NCBI GenBank assembly: GCA_937899265.1
Contig: CALBPV010000042.1
Coordinates: 1-50,527, forward strand
DNA length: 50,527 bases
DNA from: an uncultured Bacteroidales bacterium
Lineage (GTDB): Bacteria > Bacteroidota > Bacteroidia > Bacteroidales > UBA3663
Reading direction: 5' to 3'
A program made the translations under genes and the position numbers. Under the pieces are notes generated by a model, which saw only the letters and a program-made list of their open reading frames with translations, was not told the origin of the DNA and ran no database searches. Positions 44,011 through 50,527 of the stretch are shown here, in pieces (position 1 is the stretch's first letter; each line of letters starts with the position of its first letter).

Positions 44011-44018
44011 CAAATATA
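44011..44018 (-). promoter_or_regulatory. Promoter -7 box upstream of the BREX leader
   Basis: The minus strand reads TATATTTG, followed by CACC. The -33 position lacks a clear TTTG. It lies about 420 nt before the brxP start codon; no better promoter is seen nearer to the gene. Confidence 0.5.
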
Positions 44019-44062
44019 TTGATTATTTTTGAATTCTCGCCCTTTTTTCACAAATTTAACGC

Positions 44063-44081
44063 TTCCACAAGCCTTGTGGAA
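44063..44081. repeat. Palindrome TTCCACAAG-C-CTTGTGGAA, copy 1
   Basis: A 19-nt near-perfect palindrome with 9-bp arms. The 17-nt core CACAAGCCTTGTGGAAC recurs at 47358-47374, close to another gene remnant. Confidence 0.65.
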
Positions 44082-44171
44082 CTCAAAAACGGGGCATTTT
44101 GCCACTTTTCTGCCCCGTTTTGCTCCTGTTTTTCCTGTTTTGCTCCCGATTTGTCGGTCGGAAACGAAAAG

Positions 44172-44228
44172 CTCCCTCTTCCATCTTCCCTCTTTCTCTC
44201 TTCCTTCTTCCCTCTTCCCTCTTCCCTC
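44172..44228. repeat. CTTCCCT-type heptamer repeat
   Basis: About eight copies of CTTCCCT and variants (CTTCCAT, CTTTCTC, CTTCCTT) with 6-8-nt spacing, pyrimidine-only on the plus strand. Confidence 0.7.
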
Positions 44229-44338
44229 ATACATCACACACATTCAGCCGCTTTGAGGCAACAATATTAATGAATGAATTAATGGTCAATGAATGGCAAT
44301 TAATGTTCAAAGCCCCTCGCCCGGATGGGTTTCCCGTT

Positions 44339-44376
44339 TATTTTTTGTACCGTGACAGGAACCTGTCCCCTGTCAC
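44339..44376. repeat. 38-bp repeat element, copy 1, at the break of the AbiEii gene
   Basis: Contains the inverted repeat GTGACAGG / CCTGTCAC (44352-44376) preceded by TATTTTTTGTACC. A second copy with four differences lies at 50237-50273. Recognisable AbiEii coding sequence ends exactly where this element begins. Confidence 0.75.
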
Positions 44377-44556
44377 CCTAAGCAACAGCATCAGACAAGA
44401 CCCTCCCTTGAAGCAGAAGGGACAATCGGAAGCGGCCAACATGTCGAGAAGCGACAGTGCCCGGATAACTTTCTCGATGATGTTTTTGTCATTATAGTTG
44501 AGTTCTCTGGATTTCTGCTGAATCCATTCCGTTGTAAAACATTTCCTGTCTATCAT
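44377..44556 (-). pseudogene. AbiEii nucleotidyltransferase toxin, N-terminal remnant
   Basis: The first 60 codons (MIDRKCFTTEWIQQKS..., NIIEKVIRALSLLDML, CFKGGSCLMLLL) match the start of AbiEii/AbiGii-type nucleotidyltransferase toxins. The sequence ends just after the KGG-S element and before the catalytic D-x-D strand, where it runs into the 38-bp repeat and stops at 44338. It cannot be an active toxin. It begins 4 nt after the antitoxin gene, as in normal AbiE operons. Confidence 0.8.
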
Positions 44557-44560
44557 TATT

Positions 44561-45250
44561 TCAAATCTTCAGTCCACGTCGCTTGGCATATCGGTTCAGC
44601 CGGGCGGTATTTAAGTTATAAAGACTCTCTGCATTTTCGCGCATCCGCATGGCTTCTGCACCTTGCAGGTATTGAAAATCTGCATCTTTCTCAATGTCCA
44701 CCAGCAGCTTTTCCAATGTGGGAGAGGGCACACCGTCCACCTGTTCAACGGGCGATTCTGTAATCAGGGGCTTCACTATGATGCCTCCGTCAGCAAGATT
44801 GATGTAGCGGGAAACCATGTCTCCATCCGGTGTCAGCCACACATTGGGAGTGTCGCGTCTCAAGATGTCAAAGACAGATTCCAGCGCATAACGATCTGTC
44901 TCAACGTAGGTCATTCGGTTATCCGACAGATGATGTTGGAGAGGAGCCAGTACACTCCCGTTGTAAATGCAAAGAGGGGTGAATGGCAGTGCCTTTGACA
45001 ACTTTTTGCAGATGGTGATTTCTTTTTCTGTAGGCACGGCAAGAAAGGTACTCTTCCCTTCGGAACGAGTGTAACGACCTTTGGCGACACGTACCAATTC
45101 GCCTCTTCGCAACATTCTTGACAATGTTACTGCCATAGAGTTGCGAGAGTCCATGCCTTCGCTTTCCAGCCAACTGAACAGCATTTCGCTTGTGAACGAT
45201 TCCGTCTGCGCAGCATAATCCAATATCTTTTCCCTGTAAGTTTTCTTCAT
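44561..45250 (-). CDS. abiEi: AbiEi-family antitoxin (type IV toxin-antitoxin), orphaned
   Basis: The 229-residue protein opens with a winged-helix (KILDYAAQTESFTSEMLFSWLE...SMAVTLSRMLRRGELVRVAKGRYT, residues 8-62), followed by an AbiEi-like C-terminal domain (CIYNGSVLAPLQHHL..., RYALESVFDILR). AbiEi proteins repress their own promoter through the winged helix and neutralise AbiEii through the rest. The partner toxin next to it is truncated, so this is an antitoxin without an active local toxin. The promoter carries an inverted repeat that could be its operator. Confidence 0.8.
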   Translation of the reverse strand: MKKTYREKILDYAAQTESFTSEMLFSWLESEGMDSRNSMAVTLSRMLRRGELVRVAKGRYTRSEGKSTFLAVPTEKEITICKKLSKALPFTPLCIYNGSVLAPLQHHLSDNRMTYVETDRYALESVFDILRRDTPNVWLTPDGDMVSRYINLADGGIIVKPLITESPVEQVDGVPSPTLEKLLVDIEKDADFQYLQGAEAMRMRENAESLYNLNTARLNRYAKRRGLKI

Positions 45251-45271
45251 AATGATAACCTTTTATGGCTG

Positions 45272-45313
45272 CAAAGATAGTACAAAATCGGCAATAAACA
45301 AAATAAATTGCCG
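45272..45313 (-). promoter_or_regulatory. abiE promoter with a likely AbiEi operator
   Basis: On the minus strand TTTG (45299-45302), 19 nt, TATCTTTG (45272-45279). The inverted repeat CGGCAAT / ATTGCCG (45307-45313 and 45289-45295) brackets the -33 element, a good position for autorepression. Confidence 0.75.
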
Positions 45314-45445
45314 AAAACGTACACCGATTTAACAATATTTTTATATTTTTGGAATCAATCATGCCAAATTCTAAGGGTTCTTCCATTAATCAAGAATTTG
45401 AGAATTGGAGAATTGCGGCAAATGGGTTTCAGGTTTCAAGTTCAG

Positions 45446-45483
45446 CCTCTCCCCAGCCCTCCCCTGAAGGGAAGGGGGGGGGA
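45446..45483. repeat. GC-rich hairpin (CCCTCCCCT / AGGGAAGGGG)
   Basis: A C-rich arm followed by GA and a G-rich arm with nine consecutive G at the end, of a type often seen between Bacteroidota genes. It lies between the antitoxin promoter and the 3' end of the ATPase gene; the rest of 45314-45547 holds nothing recognisable. Confidence 0.5.
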
Positions 45484-45547
45484 TGTCGATGGTCATCTAT
45501 GCAGGGGCGAGTACGGTGCTCACACTTATTTTCTGTCTAAATTTTAA

Positions 45548-46840
45548 TTACGGTTTTAGCGTCCCCAACGGTATGATCTTTACACCATCGGTTCGCGTAT
45601 AAGCCATTTGCCCTCCTGTCAATACAATCAACAAGTCAGGTTCTCGAATGGGCATCTGCTTTTCTTTCTCATTGTGTTCGCGTATGAGTCGTTTCAGTTC
45701 CAACAAATGGCCTGCCCCCTCCTCAATCTCACGGCTGCCCAGTTTACACTCTATTAAGGCATAGCGGCCATCTTCTAGGTGAAGGACAAAGTCTGCCTCT
45801 AAGTCATAGCGGTCATGATAATATGACACTTGGCTATATATTCCTTGCGTATAGGCCTTCAAGTCGCGCACGCACATCTGTTCAAAGATAAAGCCAAATG
45901 TCTTCATTTGCACAGATAATGCATCTGGAGTCAGTCCCATCAGTGCCACAGCAATCGACGGGTCACAGAAACCTCGCTTATGAGAACTGCGAATAACGGT
46001 TTTGCTGCGGATAGCAGGACACCATGCATCAATGTCTTGAATCACGAACAGGCGTTCAAGGGCATCTACATAATCACTAAAAGTATCGATACTGCATTCC
46101 ATATCCCCTGATGCCACAACATCTGCAAGCATACTTGTTTTTTTTGCAAGTGTAGAAATGTTGCGGGCGTATGAGCGGAGAATCTGCATCGCCAGTTTCT
46201 CATTACGTTGTTTCTTGTCTATACGCGAAATGTCTTCACTACAGATGGTGCGCACATAGTTTCGTGCAATGAGTAACTGCGATTTTTTACTACGTGCAGC
46301 AAGCGTGGCAGGCCATCCTCCACGACATGCGGCAAAGATTAAATCTTCAATAGACATCTTAGAACGACAACCGTCGATGTCATAATCAGGCTCATTAAAC
46401 AACCGACTCAACGAGACCTCTCCCGTCGATTCTTTGGATTCCCACAAACTCATGGGCAGCATCGTCATACGTGCTATGCGACCATTTCCCGAATGATGTA
46501 TCTTTGAACGGTCAACAGCATTTGACCCTGTAAGCACAAATTGACCAGGTAAAGCGCGACTATCAACCATCGTTCGAACTGCATCCCATAACACGGGTGC
46601 ATCCTGCCATTCGTCTATCAAGCGTGGCGTGTCTCCTTGTAATAACATGGACGGCTTTGAGGCTGCTGTTGTAAGGTATTCATCTCGCATGTCTGTATCT
46701 TGCAACTTTATCACGCTCCTCGCTATCTGCTCTGCTGTTGTAGTCTTTCCGCACCACTTCGGTCCTTCTATCAATACTGCTCCGAATGCGTCAAGCATAT
46801 CTTGAAGCATTTCATCGGCAGTTCTGTTAAGATATTCCAT
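45548..46840 (-). CDS. AAA_14/DUF4143-type ATP-binding protein, intact
   Basis: The 430-residue protein has Walker A GPKWCGKTTT (26-35), a Walker B-like TPRLIDEWQDAP near 70, the sensor VLTGSNAVD and a C-terminal DUF4143 domain with the PD-(D/E)XK-like core YDLEADFVLHLEDGRYALIECK. Length is normal for the family. Such genes are numerous and mobile in Bacteroidales genomes; their biological role is unknown. It has its own promoter and four 23-bp repeats just upstream of it. Confidence 0.88.
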   Translation of the reverse strand: MEYLNRTADEMLQDMLDAFGAVLIEGPKWCGKTTTAEQIARSVIKLQDTDMRDEYLTTAASKPSMLLQGDTPRLIDEWQDAPVLWDAVRTMVDSRALPGQFVLTGSNAVDRSKIHHSGNGRIARMTMLPMSLWESKESTGEVSLSRLFNEPDYDIDGCRSKMSIEDLIFAACRGGWPATLAARSKKSQLLIARNYVRTICSEDISRIDKKQRNEKLAMQILRSYARNISTLAKKTSMLADVVASGDMECSIDTFSDYVDALERLFVIQDIDAWCPAIRSKTVIRSSHKRGFCDPSIAVALMGLTPDALSVQMKTFGFIFEQMCVRDLKAYTQGIYSQVSYYHDRYDLEADFVLHLEDGRYALIECKLGSREIEEGAGHLLELKRLIREHNEKEKQMPIREPDLLIVLTGGQMAYTRTDGVKIIPLGTLKP

Positions 46841-46869
46841 ATTGCTAATTATTTTTTTGTTAGACGGGG

Positions 46870-46901
46870 CAAAGATACATTTTTATTTTTAATCTTGCAA
46901 G
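46870..46901 (-). promoter_or_regulatory. Promoter of the intact DUF4143-type ATPase
   Basis: On the minus strand CTTG (46898-46901), 20 nt, TATCTTTG (46870-46877), 29 nt before the start codon. Confidence 0.75.
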
Positions 46902-46908
46902 CAATTCG

Positions 46909-46991
46909 GTGTTTTTGAGACGATTTGTTCCGTGTTTTTGAGGTTAATCATTCCGTGTTTTTGAGGCAAATCGTTCCGTATTTTTGAGCCA
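46909..46991. repeat. 23-bp tandem repeat, four units, upstream of the ATPase promoter
   Basis: The core GTGTTTTTGAG (GTATTTTTGAG in the last) starts at 46909, 46932, 46955 and 46978, exactly 23 nt apart; the second halves vary (CGATTTGTTCC, TTAATCATTCC, CAAATCGTTCC). Unlike the other two arrays, it lies upstream of the -33 box and not in the transcribed leader. Confidence 0.85.
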
Positions 46992-47216
46992 CACCTCTTC
47001 AAACATACGTTTCTGGAACTCTTCTTCTGTCGGCGCCACACCTTTCGACAGCGGACTGCCAAAAGCAAACAGGACTGCGTCAATCTGATGGGGATTGATA
47101 TCCACCGGCGAACTTAGCAGCGACTGGGACAAAGAGCCTAGGTCGCCATTGGCCCGCTGTCGGGTGAGCAGGGCCGCATAGTAGCGTGCGTGATACCGAG
47201 TGATGCCTGTAGCCAT
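46944..47216 (-). pseudogene. SNF2/HepA-type helicase, N-terminal remnant
   Basis: The first 59 codons (MATGITRYHARYYAALLTRQ..., SLSQSLLSSPVDINPHQIDAVLFAF, SPLSKG) match the start of SNF2-family helicases, ending just before the P-loop region (normally GV-LADEVGLGKT). The frame then continues into unrelated sequence and the 23-bp repeats, where it stops at 46944. A perfect promoter upstream is retained. Confidence 0.75.
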
Positions 47217-47304
47217 TCTGAGCGTTGATTTCTAAAGTTGTGCAGTGACGCTGTTACGTCGTTTGTGAAGACATTGTTTGGGATACGTACCCATAAAGGG
47301 CGTG

Positions 47305-47336
47305 CAAATATAAGCAAAATTTCCGAACTGCCCAAA
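47305..47336 (-). promoter_or_regulatory. Promoter of the broken SNF2 helicase gene
   Basis: On the minus strand TTTG (47333-47336), 20 nt, TATATTTG (47305-47312), 88 nt before the ATG at 47216. Confidence 0.75.
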
Positions 47337-47349
47337 TTTTTCCCAATTT

Positions 47350-47616
47350 TTAACATTCACAAGCCTTGTGGAACGGATTTGCGGGGAATTTCGGTGTTTT
47401 CGGGGACTGTTTTGTGCTTCTTCTTGCCAAGGGATTCGATGAAAGATGTCCGTGGCGAATTGTCATGCTTCCAGAAATCTTTTCGAGCCATTCTATGGCC
47501 TCGCGCACGCTATCTCCATTTCTTGAGCAAGCCGTTTGACATTTTGTAGATGCCGTTACGACATGCTCTTTGCCGTCAATCGTTAATTTTATGTTAAATT
47601 TTATGTCTTTTGCCAT
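47350..47616 (-). pseudogene. Frameshifted fragment of an unrecognised gene
   Basis: The frame opens MAKDIKFNIKLTIDGKEHVV and then loses sense. Shifting by one base after TAS(T) gives NVKRLAQEMEIACAR, a natural continuation, so a single-base indel is likely. The opening resembles the start of large phage-tail-like or self-assembly proteins of Bacteroidales as I remember them, but this is not certain. It ends at the palindromic repeat. Confidence 0.45.
47358..47374. repeat. CACAAGCCTTGTGGAAC palindromic core, copy 2
   Basis: Identical over 17 nt to 44065-44082 region copy 1 (core at 44066-44082). Here it forms the end of the frameshifted ORF at 47350-47616. Confidence 0.6.
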
Positions 47617-47656
47617 TTTTAACACTTAGTCACTTACTTATATTGTCTTTTATTCT

Positions 47657-47664
47657 TATCTTTG
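47657..47664 (+). promoter_or_regulatory. Promoter -7 box of the subtilase gene
   Basis: TATCTTTG followed by CAGC, 86 nt before the start codon at 47751. The -33 element is not clear. Confidence 0.6.
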
Positions 47665-47750
47665 CAGCAGATTTCAAAATACGAAGCCCCAATATGAGGA
47701 ATTTTGCAAAAAAGTGCGCGTGTATGATTAATGGTATAACAAAGAAAGAT

Positions 47751-50174
47751 ATGAAGAAAACAATTGTAATGATGGCAGCGGCATTGCTGTCAGTGACAGG
47801 CGTTCAGGCGCAAAGTGTGTTCTCTCCCAATGTCAATGGGCTGAGGCTGAGAAACAGTTGCCAATCCCGTTCCCGTAGTGCTGCACCACAGGGTAGCGAC
47901 CAGGAGCGTGGGTTCTTCGTCGTGACATGCAGCATGGATGTCAGTGCGGCAGCCATTGCCAACCAGTTGATAGAGATGGGCGGTGAGATTCGTTCGCTGA
48001 TTGCCAACCAAATACTGGTGGACCTGCCCATGGCGCAGCTGGACAATGCTGCAGCCATCGAGGGTGTGCTGCTCATCGACATTCCCGGCAAAGGTAGTCA
48101 GAAGACCGATGCCGCACGCAAAGTGTCGCATGTGGACGAGGCTCATCAGGGCAAGGCCGATGGCATGGAAGACCTGCCTCAGGCCTATACGGGAAAGGGT
48201 GTCATTATCGGACTCATTGACGGAGGCTACGACTTCACCCACCCCATGTTCAAGGACAAGGACGGAAACCTGCGCATCAAAGGCGTCTACCAGCCTGGTA
48301 CCGAGGTGTACCGCACAGAGGGTGAGTCCTTGTTCGGTATTCAGGTGACAGACGACCAGGGAGTGAACACCACGCTGACGCTGACAGGATCGTATTTCAC
48401 CAACCCCGATATCATTCTCGACACGATGAAGGTGAAAGACCCCGACGGCTCGCATGGCACCCACTGTGCCAGCATCGCCGCAGGTCGCCACGTGGACTAT
48501 CAGGGCACCTTCCAGGGCCGCGATGCCAGCAGCGGAAAGTTGGGCGGCATGGCTCCCGACGCCGAGCTGATATTGGCACAGTCGGCAGTGACGGAAGAAC
48601 AGGAGAAATTGTATCCTGCGATGAAGGATTATCTGGATACCTACAACAACTTGCAGTCGATGTATGCCCTGAGGCATTTTGCCGCCCAGCAGAACAAGCC
48701 CCTCGTCATCAGCTGGAGCGGTAATTTCCACGATGGTCTGCACGACGGTACCAGCACGATGGCCCGCTACATCGGTAACTACTGCAAGCAGGGTAACGTG
48801 ATGGCGCTGTGTGCCAGCAACGAGGGTGACGACTCCACGTACATCGCCCGTACCATCAGCAAGGGCAAAAGTCTGAAGGTGTGGGCCAAGAATGCAACCT
48901 CGCATGGAGAAGTCCACTGCCTGTTCCGTACCGACAAAGAGGTGAAAGTCACCCTGGCCATTACCGACAAGGAAGGCAATGTGGTCTATGACTGCAACCT
49001 GCCCCTGACATCGAATGCTACCGAGGAATATCAGCAAGGATTTGCCGTGAACTATACGCTTGACGATTTTTTCAATTTGAAAACAACTGTGGCGCCTGCC
49101 TATTACCAGAATACGGAAATTCCCGATAAGTTGAGCAAATATATGACCATCGGAGAGCTTGGAGTAGTGATAGGGATGGGTACCGGACTGGACAAGGACA
49201 ACCAGCAGTTCACCTATACCCATGCCAAACTTCAGTTCGAAGGACGGTTTGAAATGACTACAGGACCTGATGGGTTCAGCGAGACGCAGAACTGGTATCC
49301 CATGCTCATCTTCACATCTACGGAGGGTGATGTGGAGATGCAGGCCTGGGGCGACTATTTCTCATGCTATGCAGGCACAATGGAGGAACCCGACGTGCTG
49401 AAGCCGGGCAGCTCGGAGAACTCCATGGGCGACTGGAACACATCCGGCGAGCCTGTCACCATCGGGGCATACGTCGCCGACAACCGCGTTAACAAAGATG
49501 GCGAATTGCAGCCCAACTCCGACGAGGTCATTGGTCGCTATGCCAGCTTCAGCAGTTATGGTCACGACTTCAGCGCCGACCGCCATGCATATCCCGACGT
49601 GGCTGCTCCCGGCTATTCCGTCTATGCTGCGGCCAACAGCTTTGACAGCTCCGAAATGCCATACGCAAAGGCTTCCTATTCCGGCCAGTTCAATGGTCAG
49701 AATGAGCCACGCTATTATCCCTATACCTTCATGTCGGGCACGTCCATGTCAACACCCGCCGCTGCCGGCGTCATTGCTCTCTGGCTGCAGGCTGCCCAGG
49801 ACAAGGGCAAGACGCTGACCAACAATGACATCAAGGACATCATCCGTCATACCAGCGATACCGACGAGTTCACCAGCCAGAATCCGTTGCGCTACGGTGC
49901 CGGCAAGATCAATGCCTACAAGGGTCTGCTCTACGTGCTGGACATCACCTCTGCCATCCCCGAGTTGCCCGCAGACCACATCAGGGCTACGCTGGAGGGA
50001 CGCACGCTGCACATCAGCGGAAATCCTGACATCCGTGTAACCATCTACAACCTGTCAGGACAGAGGCTTCTTGATGCCGAAGCGCAAAACGGTATAGTGG
50101 AACTTCCCGACCTGCCTTCCGGCGTCTATGCCGTGAAGATTGGCAACCAAGGTTCTACATTGATTCGATTCTAA
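47751..50174 (+). CDS. Secreted subtilisin-like serine protease (S8) with C-terminal sorting domain
   Basis: The 807-residue protein has a signal peptide (KKTIVMMAAALLSVTGVQAQ). The catalytic triad of family S8 is complete: Asp157 (GLIDGGYDF), His238 (SHGTHCASIAAG) and Ser665 (MSGTSMSTPAAAG). About 350 residues are inserted between His and Ser motifs, forming a beta-rich domain. The last 70 residues (IRVTIYNLSGQRLL..., LPSGVYAVKIG) look like a type IX secretion sorting domain, so the protease is probably exported to the surface. An in-frame start 141 nt upstream exists, but the ATG at 47751 starts the signal peptide and lies downstream of the -7 box. GC content returns to the level of the left half here. 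Confidence 0.9.
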   Translation: MKKTIVMMAAALLSVTGVQAQSVFSPNVNGLRLRNSCQSRSRSAAPQGSDQERGFFVVTCSMDVSAAAIANQLIEMGGEIRSLIANQILVDLPMAQLDNAAAIEGVLLIDIPGKGSQKTDAARKVSHVDEAHQGKADGMEDLPQAYTGKGVIIGLIDGGYDFTHPMFKDKDGNLRIKGVYQPGTEVYRTEGESLFGIQVTDDQGVNTTLTLTGSYFTNPDIILDTMKVKDPDGSHGTHCASIAAGRHVDYQGTFQGRDASSGKLGGMAPDAELILAQSAVTEEQEKLYPAMKDYLDTYNNLQSMYALRHFAAQQNKPLVISWSGNFHDGLHDGTSTMARYIGNYCKQGNVMALCASNEGDDSTYIARTISKGKSLKVWAKNATSHGEVHCLFRTDKEVKVTLAITDKEGNVVYDCNLPLTSNATEEYQQGFAVNYTLDDFFNLKTTVAPAYYQNTEIPDKLSKYMTIGELGVVIGMGTGLDKDNQQFTYTHAKLQFEGRFEMTTGPDGFSETQNWYPMLIFTSTEGDVEMQAWGDYFSCYAGTMEEPDVLKPGSSENSMGDWNTSGEPVTIGAYVADNRVNKDGELQPNSDEVIGRYASFSSYGHDFSADRHAYPDVAAPGYSVYAAANSFDSSEMPYAKASYSGQFNGQNEPRYYPYTFMSGTSMSTPAAAGVIALWLQAAQDKGKTLTNNDIKDIIRHTSDTDEFTSQNPLRYGAGKINAYKGLLYVLDITSAIPELPADHIRATLEGRTLHISGNPDIRVTIYNLSGQRLLDAEAQNGIVELPDLPSGVYAVKIGNQGSTLIRF

Positions 50175-50236
50175 GAGAAGCGTAAATGCACAGTGGGAAT
50201 GGGGAAGGACATGGGGATAGGTTCCTGTCCTGTTTA

Positions 50237-50273
50237 TATTTTTGTATCGCGACACGAACCTGTCCCCTGTCAC
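50237..50273. repeat. 38-bp repeat element, copy 2
   Basis: TATTTTTGTATCGCGACACG followed by AACCTGTCCCCTGTCAC, near-identical to 44339-44376. A partial reverse-oriented piece (GGTTCCTGTCC) lies at 50219-50230. Confidence 0.75.
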
Positions 50274-50354
50274 ACCTGTCTCGATTCTCTACAGATTGAA
50301 CGGATTGAACGGATTGTCGGTTCAAAGGACAAAGGTCTCTGCGTCCTGAAGGAC

Positions 50355-50527
50355 GGTCTAAGGTCAAAAGTCTAAGGTCCGAAGAGACCGGTCAAAGGTC
50401 TAAGGTCAAAGGTCCGAAGAGACCGGTCTAAGGTCTAAGGTCAAAGGTCAAAGGTCAACCTTGAACCTTGAACCTTGAACCTTGAATCTTGAACCTTGAA
50501 CCGTGAACCGTGAACCATGAACCATGA
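50355..50527. repeat. Heptamer tandem repeats to the window edge
   Basis: Units of AAGGTCA/AAGGTCT run from about 50355 to 50457, with two copies of a GGTCCGAAGAGACCGGTC insert, then about nine units of CTTGAAC/CGTGAAC/CATGAAC to 50527. No gene is present in 50175-50527. Confidence 0.85.

Noticed and set aside
46909..46991. CRISPR array at the 23-bp repeats
   Set aside because: The conserved core is 11 nt with 12-nt variable parts, far below CRISPR repeat and spacer sizes, and there are no cas genes.

Overview
The window looks like a chromosomal segment of a Bacteroidales bacterium, most likely Prevotella-like. The evidence is a SusC/SusD pair, Bacteroidota-only families (DUF4919, DUF4837, putative porin, OMR1/PnuT thiamine uptake), many promoters of the Bacteroidota sigma-factor type (TTTG, 19-20 nt, TAnnTTTG), weak Shine-Dalgarno sites, and a subtilase ending in a type IX secretion-like sorting domain. 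The genus is inference; no rRNA or tRNA gene was seen.

Positions 1-31 kb are mostly conserved chromosome, GC-richer and dominated by minus-strand operons. In order: the start of an AAA ATPase; a TPP-riboswitch-controlled thiamine uptake operon (TonB receptor, PnuT, HI0933-type flavoprotein) read leftward; a plus-strand polyprenyl synthase; a four-gene SusC/SusD locus; an operon of DivIC-like protein, GH28, exonuclease III and agmatine deiminase; the wreck of a V-type ATPase operon (subunit E N-terminus next to subunit I N-terminus); an operon of Nif3-like protein, zinc-ribbon protein, DnaB and DUF4919 preceded by a structured RNA; an operon of DUF4837 lipoprotein, PdxA-like protein, MurA and RimM; and an EEP-family gene facing a helicase/porin pair.

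Positions 31-47.7 kb form an AT-richer defence and decay region. Its core is a complete type 4 BREX operon read leftward (brxP, brxC, pglZ, brxL) with a fifth, translationally coupled gene of unknown function. It is preceded by a leader of about 400 nt that contains two terminator-like RNA structures. Around it lie an AbiE antitoxin with a broken toxin gene, one intact DUF4143-type ATPase, an internally deleted copy of that family, fragments of a SNF2 helicase and of an unrecognised gene, and several families of short repeats. A subtilase and heptamer repeats close the window.

The most interesting items are: (1) the five-gene type 4 BREX operon with its structured leader; (2) three AAA ATPase genes that each carry a private short tandem-repeat array (15, 33 or 23 bp) just upstream; (3) the remnant V-ATPase operon with its promoter intact; (4) a promoter-driven structured RNA before the Nif3/DnaB operon; (5) a PdxA-family protein that has lost most expected metal ligands. 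All family names are from reading the translations; no database search was run.
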